Source: Aureibacter tunicatorum (lineage in GTDB: Bacteria > Bacteroidota > Bacteroidia > Cytophagales > Cyclobacteriaceae). From it: 64,000 bases of DNA. The notes under the pieces are model-generated. The model worked only from the letters and a program-made list of their open reading frames with translations, had not been told where the DNA came from and made no database searches. Made by a program: the position numbers and the translations under genes. Below are positions 8,384 to 15,629 of the stretch, piece by piece; the stretch's first letter is position 1, and every line of letters starts with the position of its first letter. Location: assembly GCF_036492635.1 (NCBI RefSeq), contig NZ_AP025305.1, positions 3,286,001 through 3,350,000 of the forward strand, in the 5' to 3' direction.

Positions 8384-8426
8384 CCCATAGCCGCCTGACG
8401 GCTTGCTCCGGCCCATACCCTAGGCG
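8363..8426 (+). other. attC-like hairpin overlapping the end of the preceding gene
   Basis: R'' GACCTACAAC lies inside the last codons of the upstream gene. The stem is GGGTATAGCC pairing with GGCCCATACCC, with an inner GCCG..CGGC stem, and the site ends at G|TTAACATGC at 8426. This is the most attC-like site in the window in length (64 bp) and fold. Confidence 0.8.
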
Positions 8427-8489
8427 TTAACATGCATTGGAAAATTAAATGGTACTAGGATTTCACATAGGACAAGGTGGAATAGATGA

Positions 8490-8769
8490 TTTAGGTGAAT
8501 TCATCGGTCAAATGGGGCTGGATGAAAACAAGCACAAGTACTCAAAAGTTTGTTAAAAAATATGTAAAAGAAGCAGGTATCGACAATACAATTACACCTC
8601 ATAATCTAAGACATAGTTTTGCAACTCATCTTTTGGAGAATGGTGTGAATTTGCGATACATTCAACACACCTTGGGGCATCATAGCTCCAAAACAAATGA
8701 AATATATAAACATATTACCGATTTAGATTTAATAAGGTTAAAAATCCTCTTGACATGTTTGAAATATGA
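8490..8769 (+). pseudogene. Tyrosine recombinase 3' fragment, copy 3
   Basis: The most continuous of the copies with the G|TTAACATGC flank: [49 protein letters not shown]. The frame shifts before the conserved end, so the KNPLDMFEI tail is lost. HxxR and the Tyr box are kept, the first Arg box is absent. Nearly identical in DNA to copy 1, which carries a different frameshift, so the two copies decayed separately after duplication. Confidence 0.8.
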
Positions 8770-8807
8770 TTTTTTAAACTTAATTTTTAATTGAAATAAA
8801 TTTTTAG

Positions 8808-8864
8808 CCCAATAAATGAGTTCCCCACATAGATGAAATATACGGAATTCGTGTTATTGGGGTG
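8808..8864 (+). repeat. 57-bp conserved recombination-like site, copy 3 of 6
   Basis: Identical in sequence to copy 1 over 57 bp. It ends at the G of G|TTGTGTGTA, the start of the next cassette. Confidence 0.8.
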
Positions 8865-8882
8865 TTGTGTGTAATTTGATAA

Positions 8883-9491
8883 ATGACAAATCGAAAAATA
8901 AACATCATTATTCTTACAGTATTCAGTTTTACAATTTTGAGCTGTGCTTCATTTTCTAAAAAAAGATTTCGGAAAGAAGTTTCAAATCTTGAAAAAACTG
9001 AATTAAATAAACTGACAGGCAACTATTCGTTGAATCCAATAAGAAGATATTTAGGAAAAGAGAAACCGAATGACAGAATTCCAGATTCTTTAAAAAGTAA
9101 TAATGGATATTACTTTTTAACCAATGAGAGTTACGACAAAAAGATAAAATTTGATTCTTTAAAAAATATTGACAATGATTATATTTTGAGTTTAAACCTT
9201 GAAAACACAAATAAAATAAGAGTAGAGTTAGTGGAAAATTCTAAAATAATTAATGACACATTATTTTCAGGTAAATATAAAAATGGAATGTTTTATTTAG
9301 ACAACAAATATATTGATTGTAATGGAGTTCCTTTTCTATTTGGAGGCTGTCGAAATAACAAAAGAAGAATTGGACTGACTAAAAATGGAAACTTACTTAT
9401 CAATGAAGCAGTCAGTAATGAAGGAGCTTTATTGTTGATAATCGGAACTGGATATAGTTACAACGTGACATATGAATATGAACGAAAATAA
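8883..9491 (+). CDS. Hypothetical lipoprotein
   Basis: 202 residues. The N-terminus has a positively charged start, a hydrophobic stretch and a lipobox-like SFTILSCAS with the Cys near residue 21. The mature protein is Lys/Asn-rich with probable beta-strand repeats in the second half (TNKIRVELVENSKIINDTLF, YKNGMFYLDNKYIDC). Function unknown. Sole gene of a cassette with the perfect pair GTTGTGTGTA (8864) / TACACACAAC (9496). Confidence 0.65.
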   Translation: MTNRKINIIILTVFSFTILSCASFSKKRFRKEVSNLEKTELNKLTGNYSLNPIRRYLGKEKPNDRIPDSLKSNNGYYFLTNESYDKKIKFDSLKNIDNDYILSLNLENTNKIRVELVENSKIINDTLFSGKYKNGMFYLDNKYIDCNGVPFLFGGCRNNKRRIGLTKNGNLLINEAVSNEGALLLIIGTGYSYNVTYEYERK

Positions 9492-9495
9492 AAAC

Positions 9496-9996
9496 TACAC
9501 ACAACAACTAAGTCTTCGTATGGCTCGCAGAGTCCAATGATGACGGACAGTGCTGAAAAACATCCATATCTATGGATTTTGCGACTAGATAAGCTGTATT
9601 TCGGATGCTTGACTTTACGTGATTTTTCAAAAAACAAGCTTAGATTTAGCGGAATCTTTCATTCAATGTTTGCTCCAATTGATCGCCCATTCTTTTGCAA
9701 TTCTAGTTTTCAATCCAACTCCAGATTGCAATGCCATATGAACCAGACATCCTCCGTAATTATTGTTAGTGCTTTCACCTTTTCCTGCTAAACCATAGTG
9801 CCTTGTGAGCTTGAAAAAAGAATCACCAAAGCCAGGGACTACTTTACAAGCTATTCCCAATATTATTTCCTTTTTTTTTCATATATTTAATTGACTATAA
9901 AACAGTAATTAAAGTTACCCATAAAGGGTTTAGTTCAACAATGTATATAAATCATAGTCGCCTATCGGCTGGCTAGGCTTTATTATACTAAACGCC
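9496..9996 (+). repeat. Gene-poor repeat unit with attC-like ends, copy A
   Basis: It begins with TACACACAAC and the CTAAG-type attC left arm, continues as ~430 bp without a convincing plus-strand gene, and ends in a second attC-like stretch (9932-9996: TTCAACAATGTATATAAATCATAG). A diverged copy occupies 21903-22400 and a partial one 23168-23345. On the minus strand, copy A has an open frame reading VVPGFGDSFFKLTRHYGL and QSGVGLKTRIAKEWAINWS, which looks like a worn fragment of a larger protein and is partly kept in copy B. I treat the unit as a repeated cassette holding a gene relic. Confidence 0.55.
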
Positions 9997-10023
9997 GTCT
10001 ATAATTAAAAACAACCCAATACG

Positions 10024-10959
10024 ATGAAAAGCTTTTTGCCTGCATTATTCCTTATTTACTTTCTTTTTACATTACCATGCAATGCTGAAATGCATAGAAA
10101 TGCAAATTCAGATACAGTTCGAATTAAGAATGACTTAAGGAAAATTACAAAAACAAAAAGGCCTCGCAACTATAGGAATATACAGACATTAAACTATGTC
10201 GCAGAGTATATTTATAATGAGTTTTTAGTTAATTGTGATTCCGTTTATTATCAATGCTATTCTGTAAATGGGCTTGAGTATAAAAACGTTATAGGCATTA
10301 TTGGAAAACAAAAGAAAGAAAAATTAGTAATTGGCGCACACTATGATGTTGCAGGTAATCAGGAAGGAGCAGATGACAATGCTAGTGGAGTTGTTGGATT
10401 ATTAGAACTTTCAAGATTGATTTCAACAAATGACTTCGACTATCAAGTTGAATTAGTGGCTTATACTCTAGAGGAGCCACCTTTCTTTAGATCGGACTAT
10501 ATGGGCAGTCATATTCATGCTAAGTCTTTGCATGATAAAAATATTAATATTAAAGGCATGATCTGTCTTGAAATGATTGGGTACTTTAACGATTTGAAAA
10601 AATCACAGGATTATCCAATCGGGTTTTTAAAACTTTTTTATGGATCAAGAGGCGATTATATTACTGTAGTTCAAAAAACTGGCAATGGAAAGTTTGGCAG
10701 GCAAATCAAACGAGAAATGAAGAGGCAAGACTTAATTAAAACAAAATCATTCAAAGCTCCAGCTATGCTACCGGGGATCGACTTTTCAGATCATTTAAAT
10801 TATTGGCGCTATAATTATAGTGCTGTCATGATTACGAATACGGCGTTTTATAGAAATAAAAATTATCATGAAACGACGGATAAAATGGAAACATTGGATT
10901 TAAACCGAATGGCTTTGGTCATTGACGAGCTATATCTGACATTGAAAGAAATAAAATAA
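10024..10959 (+). CDS. M28-family metallopeptidase, exported
   Basis: 311 residues with a signal peptide (~20 residues). The M28 zinc-site pattern is present: LVIGAHYDV with His106, GADDNASG with the bridging Asp117/118, the EE pair at 150-151 (YTLEEPP) and the C-terminal YHETTD His. These are the ligands of co-catalytic-zinc aminopeptidases, so the enzyme is predicted to be an active periplasmic or secreted aminopeptidase. Family length is usual for the compact form. It is the largest enzyme gene of the cassette array and follows repeat copy A; its cassette start near 9997 reads GTCTATAATT rather than GTT. Confidence 0.85.
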   Translation: MKSFLPALFLIYFLFTLPCNAEMHRNANSDTVRIKNDLRKITKTKRPRNYRNIQTLNYVAEYIYNEFLVNCDSVYYQCYSVNGLEYKNVIGIIGKQKKEKLVIGAHYDVAGNQEGADDNASGVVGLLELSRLISTNDFDYQVELVAYTLEEPPFFRSDYMGSHIHAKSLHDKNINIKGMICLEMIGYFNDLKKSQDYPIGFLKLFYGSRGDYITVVQKTGNGKFGRQIKREMKRQDLIKTKSFKAPAMLPGIDFSDHLNYWRYNYSAVMITNTAFYRNKNYHETTDKMETLDLNRMALVIDELYLTLKEIK

Positions 10960-10961
10960 CT

Positions 10962-11039
10962 ATTGCAACACGCTAGTTAAAAGCAATTGGCGTTCGTGAT
11001 CGATTGGATTTAGATTGGGTAATTGACCATCGCTAAACG
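10962..11039 (+). other. attC-like region, weak
   Basis: It begins ATTGCAACACGCTAG and ends CGCTAAACG|TTAGCAAAT at 11039. The arms are only partly complementary (AATTGG and TAATTG segments). Called from its place between two cassettes and from the G|TT junction. Confidence 0.35.
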
Positions 11040-11061
11040 TTAGCAAATATTAAAATCAACT

Positions 11062-11340
11062 ATGAAATACTTTTATACTTTACTAATAACAATGACTCTA
11101 ATTGGTTGTAAAGAAAACAAGAAGGAAATGAAAGCTTTTACAAAACTTGAAGACGCTCGAAACTATATAACTGAATCATTTCTTGAAAAAGAAGAAACAC
11201 TAATGATTTCTGACGAAATAAATGACGCTATGGGAATGAATATGGCAATCATAACGGACGAAATTTTAAAAAAAGGATATATGCCTAACGGATTTGAGCA
11301 AAAAGATGGCTATAGAGTTTACAAATATCAAAAAGATTAA
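11062..11340 (+). CDS. Small lipoprotein
   Basis: 92 residues. MKYFYTLLITMTLIGCKEN is a lipoprotein signal with the lipobox Cys at 16. The mature 76 residues are acidic and helical, with MNMAIITDEILKKGYMPNGFEQKDGYRVYKY at the end, a pattern of small periplasmic proteins of unknown role. It heads a three-gene cassette that starts G|TTAGCAAAT (11039). Interestingly, the same first ten bases start the unrelated cassette at 18978. Confidence 0.65.
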   Translation: MKYFYTLLITMTLIGCKENKKEMKAFTKLEDARNYITESFLEKEETLMISDEINDAMGMNMAIITDEILKKGYMPNGFEQKDGYRVYKYQKD

Positions 11341-11358
11341 AACTAAACTTCAATCAAA

Positions 11359-11466
11359 ATGGGATATGAACTTAGTGAAAATGAAACTTTAACCGTTTCA
11401 ACGCCAAATCTTGAATTATTGAAACCGAATAAAGATGCAGTTCCTTTTACATTTTATGAAAAATAA
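11359..11466 (+). CDS. 35-residue ORF between two cassette genes
   Basis: An ATG-started ORF (MGYELSENETLTVSTP...) that begins 18 bp after the upstream stop and overlaps the next gene's start by 11 bp (ATGAAAAATAA). The tight spacing and sensible composition support translation, but it could be the relic end of a larger protein. No function can be assigned. Confidence 0.4.
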   Translation: MGYELSENETLTVSTPNLELLKPNKDAVPFTFYEK

Positions 11467-12073
11467 ACTGACAAGAAATATATTCATATTATTCATTTGG
11501 TTAATATGCAACTATAATGCAGTTGGACAATCATCAATAAAAGGACTTGTCAAGTCCTCCGTTACGCAGTTAAGGCCAATCACAAATGTTTATATTGAAA
11601 TACTCAATATAAAAAGACCTATTCTGGACAGAATGACTATGGCAGACAGTTTGGGGCACTTCTATTTTGAAAATTTAGAGCTTAATAAAACATACAAGCT
11701 TAAAATTTCTGCCTTTGGTTATGCTAGTCAGACATTTGAAGTCAGGACAAATAAAATAATCAATGATACGGTTTTAGTTATTGAAGCAGAATGTGATTAT
11801 AATGAAGAGCAAGCCGAAAAAGACTGGAAGAATGGAACTGCAAAATTATTAATTATTGGGTCAATTGTTCCAATAGCAAATACTCGTCAAGACAATTTAT
11901 TTGAAAAGAAGTATAATGTTGAGTATTATGACTTTGGTTGCAGTCCTCCAATTTATGAATGCATTAAGCTTTATAATGAACGAATTTTTAAATTAATGGA
12001 CGCTAAGTATGGACAGAATTGGAGAAATAAAGTCCGAACAGATGTTGAATATCTAGAAAATAATACTTTATAG
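11456..12073 (+). CDS. Exported protein with carboxypeptidase-regulatory-like domain
   Basis: 205 residues from the ATG at 11456, chosen because it gives a signal peptide (NIFILFIWLICNYNAVGQ). Residues ~25-110 form a CarboxypepD_reg-like beta-sandwich: IKGLVKSSVTQLRPITNVYIE, then GHFYFENLELNKTYKLKISAFGY. The C-terminal part (FEKKYNVEYYDFGCSPP) is a conserved-looking tail I have no name for. Third gene of its cassette. The expected R'' is not seen after it; instead a 57-bp site follows 18 bp later without an integrase fragment. Confidence 0.65.
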   Translation: MKNKLTRNIFILFIWLICNYNAVGQSSIKGLVKSSVTQLRPITNVYIEILNIKRPILDRMTMADSLGHFYFENLELNKTYKLKISAFGYASQTFEVRTNKIINDTVLVIEAECDYNEEQAEKDWKNGTAKLLIIGSIVPIANTRQDNLFEKKYNVEYYDFGCSPPIYECIKLYNERIFKLMDAKYGQNWRNKVRTDVEYLENNTL

Positions 12074-12091
12074 CAAAAAATAAATTTCCAA

Positions 12092-12148
12092 CCTAATAAA
12101 CAGCATCCGTATATAGGTAAAATATACGGAATTCGTGTTATTGGGGCA
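12092..12148 (+). repeat. 57-bp conserved recombination-like site, copy 4 of 6 (no integrase fragment)
   Basis: The most diverged left arm (CCTAATAAACAGCATCC) but a right arm with the same invariant ACGGAATTCGTGTTATTGG. The crossover context is GGGGCA|TTGCAT instead of GGGGTG|TT. It follows a gene directly, showing that the site can exist without the recombinase fragment. Confidence 0.75.
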
Positions 12149-12186
12149 TTGCATAATATTCGTAATATTCCTAGAGCATAACATAG

Positions 12187-12738
12187 ATGAAGTTAAAGGA
12201 TAGATACATAAAAAGGATTGTATGCCCATGTTGTAAAGAAAAAAAATTAGCAGAAGATTTGACTCTATCTTTAGGGAGAAAAGTACACATGTGGGGATCA
12301 AGAGAAATAAATATAGATTTTGAATTTCTTTCTAAAACGCAGGCTGTTGATTGGACTTGTGATAAATGTTTAAATGAGAAAAAAGCAATTCAGGCAATTT
12401 TCGATAACCAAAAATATATTGACAAGCTCCCAAGACTAGCATATTTTGACAAAGAAATAGTGTGTAGGAGCTGTGGAGTTGAATACAACTTTAGTAAAGA
12501 AGAACAAAAATTTTGGTATGAAGATCTACAGTTTTGGACTCAATCTGACTGTACAAATTGTAAAAAATGCAGAATGAAGATTAGAGAAGAAAGGAATCTT
12601 AATACTGAACTTTCTGAATTATTAAAGAATAAAACGGACTTAGATAAGCAAAAACTAGTCAGAATATCAGATATCTATAAATTGATGGGAAAAGATGAAA
12701 AGTCAAAGGAATATTTGACGAAATCAAGAAGAAAATAA
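12187..12738 (+). CDS. Zinc-ribbon hypothetical protein
   Basis: 183 residues with three Cys pairs: CPCC near residue 14, CDKC near 60, CRSCG near 95 and CTNCKKCR near 120. The segment CRSCGVEYNFSKEEQKFWYEDLQFW followed by C..C..CR resembles the probable zinc-binding domain found in bacterial proteins annotated as zinc-ribbon domain containing. The C-terminal 50 residues are helical and charged. Predicted cytosolic zinc binder of unknown role. The start of the cassette, TTGCATAAT, and its end, ATTACACAAC (12732), are an imperfect complementary pair. Confidence 0.65.
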   Translation: MKLKDRYIKRIVCPCCKEKKLAEDLTLSLGRKVHMWGSREINIDFEFLSKTQAVDWTCDKCLNEKKAIQAIFDNQKYIDKLPRLAYFDKEIVCRSCGVEYNFSKEEQKFWYEDLQFWTQSDCTNCKKCRMKIREERNLNTELSELLKNKTDLDKQKLVRISDIYKLMGKDEKSKEYLTKSRRK

Positions 12739-12898
12739 ACATTACACAACAAAAACTAATAAATATAGGGCTTTTGTGGGTTTTGTAAGAATAGGTGGTT
12801 ATTTGGAATCCCGCCTGAATTTAATGAATTTTAAAAGTTTGGCTTATCAAGTTCACAGGGAAGGTGGTAACTTAGTCTCTACATCCTTTAGCCAAGCG
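12739..12898 (+). other. Intercassette region, attC-like but unclear
   Basis: It begins with ACACAACAAAAACTAATAAATATAGGGC, of which only ACAACAAAAACTAATAAATA is the usual cassette-end style, and ends GCCAAGCG|TTATAG at 12898. No clean hairpin is visible. It also holds TTTTGTGGGTTTTGTAAG and GAATCCCGCCTG, similar in style to the stretch at 4010-4050 (GCTTTTGTGAGATATTTAG, GAATCCCACTTAC), so the two may be related spacer remnants. Confidence 0.35.
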
Positions 12899-12919
12899 TT
12901 ATAGAGAATATAACTAACC

Positions 12920-13567
12920 ATGAAGGTAATACACTGGACACCAAAAGATAATAAAAGCTCAATTCTAGAAAGAGGTATTTTGCTTAAAGATACTTGGATT
13001 TCATGTTCAATGCTTACGCCATTTAAAGGATTAAATAGATGGTGGTTAGATTACATGTTTGAAGATCAGGAATGTATAGGTATAATATTTGAATTGCAAG
13101 AATCAGATTTCCCGCTGGTTCATGGTCACTGGATGATAGATACAACTACAGAGTATGATGAAGAATTCGAGCCAATATCTAAACAAAGAAATTCTCTAAA
13201 AGACATCCTTGAGCAAAACCCTCAATTTGTATTTCAAAATAAAAAAGAATTGATACGAGATTACACGCAAAACATAATCTGGAGAATTGGAAATACAATT
13301 GATAACTCTTCCATTTTAGGTAAAGACAATATATACTGGCCAGACAACAAAAAAATAATTGCTTCAGGACGAAAATTGATAAAAGCCAACTCAAAAAAAG
13401 CTAAAGAGAAGTTTATTGATAATGGTGATTTTATGAAATTTGTATTCGAAGATTATGAAGTATTGTTGTTTAAAAACATTGAAGCCAGTCGAATCGAAAG
13501 AATAGTAAAACCTAATTCAAGCTTCCCATATCACGATTTACAGGAAAAGGTGAAAAAATCACTATAA
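12920..13567 (+). CDS. Hypothetical protein, HWTP family member 2
   Basis: 215 residues, homologous along its length to the product of 7757-8383 (see that entry for shared motifs). Differences lie mostly in the middle, where this copy has a longer charged segment. The motif HWTPKDNKSSILERGI stands at residues 4-19 in both, which argues that this N-terminal His is functional. Sole gene of a cassette with a matching pair GTTATAG (12898) / CTATAAC (13562), the latter overlapping the stop codon. Unknown function. Confidence 0.7.
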   Translation: MKVIHWTPKDNKSSILERGILLKDTWISCSMLTPFKGLNRWWLDYMFEDQECIGIIFELQESDFPLVHGHWMIDTTTEYDEEFEPISKQRNSLKDILEQNPQFVFQNKKELIRDYTQNIIWRIGNTIDNSSILGKDNIYWPDNKKIIASGRKLIKANSKKAKEKFIDNGDFMKFVFEDYEVLLFKNIEASRIERIVKPNSSFPYHDLQEKVKKSL

Positions 13568-13568
13568 C

Positions 13569-13818
13569 ATACTGAGATAAAATCATGCTTGGACAATTCC
13601 ATAGGTTACCTTTCTACATTCTGGCAGTCCCCCCAATTCTGCGAATTGGACTATTTTGACAAGTCAAAACAAACAAAACTCTTGAGCAAAATATGCCGAG
13701 AAAACCTTCTGATAAACTCTTGTGAATGCAGACGCAGCGATTCGCTGATACTATTCTTTTGTAGCTTTTGACTTTGAATATGATTCTATCATCTCGAACA
13801 TCCAGTAATCGATGGTGT
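13569..13818. other. Gene-free junction between plus-strand array and minus-strand block
   Basis: About 250 bp with no convincing gene. It includes short inverted stretches (CCCCAATTCTGCGAATTGG, GACGCAGCGATTCGCTG) but no clear attC or terminator. The array changes orientation here. Confidence 0.4.
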
Positions 13819-14046
13819 TTATTTCCTCATTTCTTTGTCTCTCATATCTGAATCATAGATCTTGCCGTCCTTTGCAAAAGCCCAAACATTTGATACTTCT
13901 CTCATCACAGGAAACAAACGCTCTTCATCCGATACTTTTTGTTTGCTGACACGCCTGAATTTACGATTAGCATCTCGCTTATCCTGCTTTTCAGATCTAG
14001 CTGTTGTGATGCCATGTATTTTTGTCTTTCTAAATGATCTGCTCAT
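13819..14046 (-). CDS. Small basic hypothetical protein
   Basis: 75 residues, strongly basic N-terminal half (MSRSFRKTKIHGITTARSEK, then KRDANRKFRRVSKQK) and a C-terminal part VMREVSNVWAFAKDGKIYD. The opening MSRSFRK followed by an ANRKxRR motif is a recurrent form of small Bacteroidota cassette proteins. It may bind nucleic acid or ribosomes by charge, but that is a guess. First gene from the left of the minus-strand block, 31 bp downstream of the membrane protein gene. Confidence 0.6.
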   Translation of the reverse strand: MSRSFRKTKIHGITTARSEKQDKRDANRKFRRVSKQKVSDEERLFPVMREVSNVWAFAKDGKIYDSDMRDKEMRK

Positions 14047-14077
14047 TTAAATTTGGAATACATCAATGATAAAAATT

Positions 14078-14317
14078 TCAAACTTTACGCTTATTAGAAA
14101 TGATCAAGAATATTACAAACCATAACGCTAATGGAAAAAGATATGACAGAGAAGCCAAGAAGGAATAATCATTATCTGCGTATGTTAAACCAAATGGAAC
14201 TGCAAAAAAGAAAAATAAAATTTCACTCAAAAGCGGTACACCCGTTATTCCACCTATTACTATAGTAATCAATATTAAGCTTGTGATAATAAATGACTGA
14301 ATTAATTTTTTTAGCAT
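14078..14317 (-). CDS. Small membrane protein
   Basis: 79 residues with two to three hydrophobic segments (FIITSLILITIVIGGITGV, ILFFFFAVPFGLTY, LFPLALWFVIFLIIS). No recognised family. A fragment matching its C-terminal end (SFLFP.ALWFVIF) is found again at about 18485-18570 on the same strand, so the gene has been partly duplicated or was cut in a rearrangement of this block. Confidence 0.5.
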   Translation of the reverse strand: MLKKLIQSFIITSLILITIVIGGITGVPLLSEILFFFFAVPFGLTYADNDYSFLASLSYLFPLALWFVIFLIISNKRKV

Positions 14318-14363
14318 AACATTATATTTTTCACAACTAACTCTTATTTATATTGAGAAGGCT

Positions 14364-14903
14364 TTAATCTAACAATTCTTCAATCAGACTATTCATTATA
14401 TCAATATAATATAACTCTTCCATCTTGATATCTATCTCTGTTTTTTCTTTTTTTAGAGGAACTTTATACTTACCTACAACTTTTCAATGGCTAATCTCAA
14501 TTTCAAATAAATTTTCACCTGTTAATAGGCCATCTTTTTCACAAACGAATAATTTTCCTCTATACCAATCAGCAAACACTCTATTATCTTTAAAACCTTC
14601 TATAGTATTCATTGCTACAGGATAACCATCACTACAATTGTTCATTGAAACCATAAATAAACTATCATTACAAATAATCCATGTAAATGTATATAATCGC
14701 CAACAGTCTGTACTTATTTCTATCTCTTTATTTTCATCTTCAAACCTTTGGAGTCTCATTCGGAAAGCTTTCAAAGGGATAATTGACTGTATGATTTAAA
14801 TACAGAGTATCTCCTTTCAATACTATTAAATCTGATACTTGAGGAGTTGCCTTTAAAAAACACTAGTCAACAAACAAATACAAAATACAATTAACCTCTC
14901 CAT
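14364..14903 (-). pseudogene. Broken exported-protein gene (frameshifts and a premature TGA)
   Basis: Read on the minus strand, an N-terminal signal-like MERLIVFCICLLTSVF ends in a stop. The next frame continues KATPQVSDLIVLKGDTLYLN and NYPFESFPNETPK, and a third frame gives FEDENKEIEISTDCWRLYTF and SMNNCSDGYPVAM to EISH, where a TGA stands in place of an expected Trp codon; the frame then continues KVVGKYKVPLKKEK and ends SLIEELLD. Together they make one ~175-residue protein of a family that begins TPQVSDLIVxKGDTLYL in Bacteroidota. Two frameshifts and one nonsense change mean it is not expressed as one protein. Confidence 0.7.
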
Positions 14904-15012
14904 AAATACAATCTAATTTCCCTTGATATTCCTTTCTCAAAATATTCATCTTGATAATAAACTGATTCAATAGTTTTATTGATAATATCTGTTGTGATCA
15001 TATTGATAAAAT

Positions 15013-15624
15013 TCATTCAATCCCAAAATCTTTAACAATCTCATGATCCAACTTTTGCGCATTAACATCTACTCCACAAAGTTCGTCAAGCAAGCCTACG
15101 ATTATTCTTTGAACTTCATATTCACTGGTGATTTCCTGCGGATTGATGAGCTGAGCATAATTCAATGATATCACCCAATCGACCAGTTTCTTAATAGTAA
15201 CTCGACTGACAGGTTGAGGGAAAAGAGAAATGTCGGTATAGTATGTAATCCCCCAAACCTTATACTCTTTGCCTTTCACTTCTTCATCATTAAAATCCCA
15301 ATTATTTAATTGTGGAAGTTTAAATTCAGTAAGCTTTTCTATTTGATTCCAATCTGACTCAAGATTTTCTTTGGATAATAAATGCGAAACCAAACTATTT
15401 GGCTCAACCATTTTTTTATCATTCCCTATTTGAATAAAAGCTTTTCTCAATCTATAAAAAACAATCTGTTGCACAGATGTATGATGATCAGCAACTGATA
15501 ATTTTTGAAAAGTCTCATTAGCAAAATTCCTAACAGTAATAATTCTCTCAGCCTCTTCCTTTGAAAACCGAATTCCAAACTTGTCTTCCACAGACATCAA
15601 CAATTCTATTGAATCTAAGCCCAT
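15013..15624 (-). CDS. Acyl-carrier-protein-like protein with C-terminal extension
   Basis: 203 residues. The N-terminus MGLDSIELLMSVEDKFGI carries the DS motif where acyl carrier proteins accept phosphopantetheine (Ser5), followed by the FSKEEAERIITVRNF helix region typical of ACPs. The usual first ACP helix is missing because the ORF starts right at the motif. The ~140-residue C-terminal part (VSRVTIKKLVDWVISLN and VQRIIVGLLDELCGVD) is not recognised. It starts 5 bp after the M50 protease gene, so the two are likely translated together. Whether Ser5 is modified is unknown. Confidence 0.65.
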   Translation of the reverse strand: MGLDSIELLMSVEDKFGIRFSKEEAERIITVRNFANETFQKLSVADHHTSVQQIVFYRLRKAFIQIGNDKKMVEPNSLVSHLLSKENLESDWNQIEKLTEFKLPQLNNWDFNDEEVKGKEYKVWGITYYTDISLFPQPVSRVTIKKLVDWVISLNYAQLINPQEITSEYEVQRIIVGLLDELCGVDVNAQKLDHEIVKDFGIE

Positions 15625-15629
15625 AGATT

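Noticed and set aside
8495-8794. A 99-residue ORF that could be taken as a small recombinase or Xer-like gene
   Set aside because: It is only the C-terminal part of a tyrosine recombinase, starts out of frame in a non-homologous stretch and lacks the first catalytic Arg; listed as a pseudogene fragment.
9537-9791. An 84-residue plus-strand ORF in the gene-poor repeat
   Set aside because: The other repeat copies do not keep this frame intact and the composition is not protein-like; the minus-strand relic is the more sensible reading.
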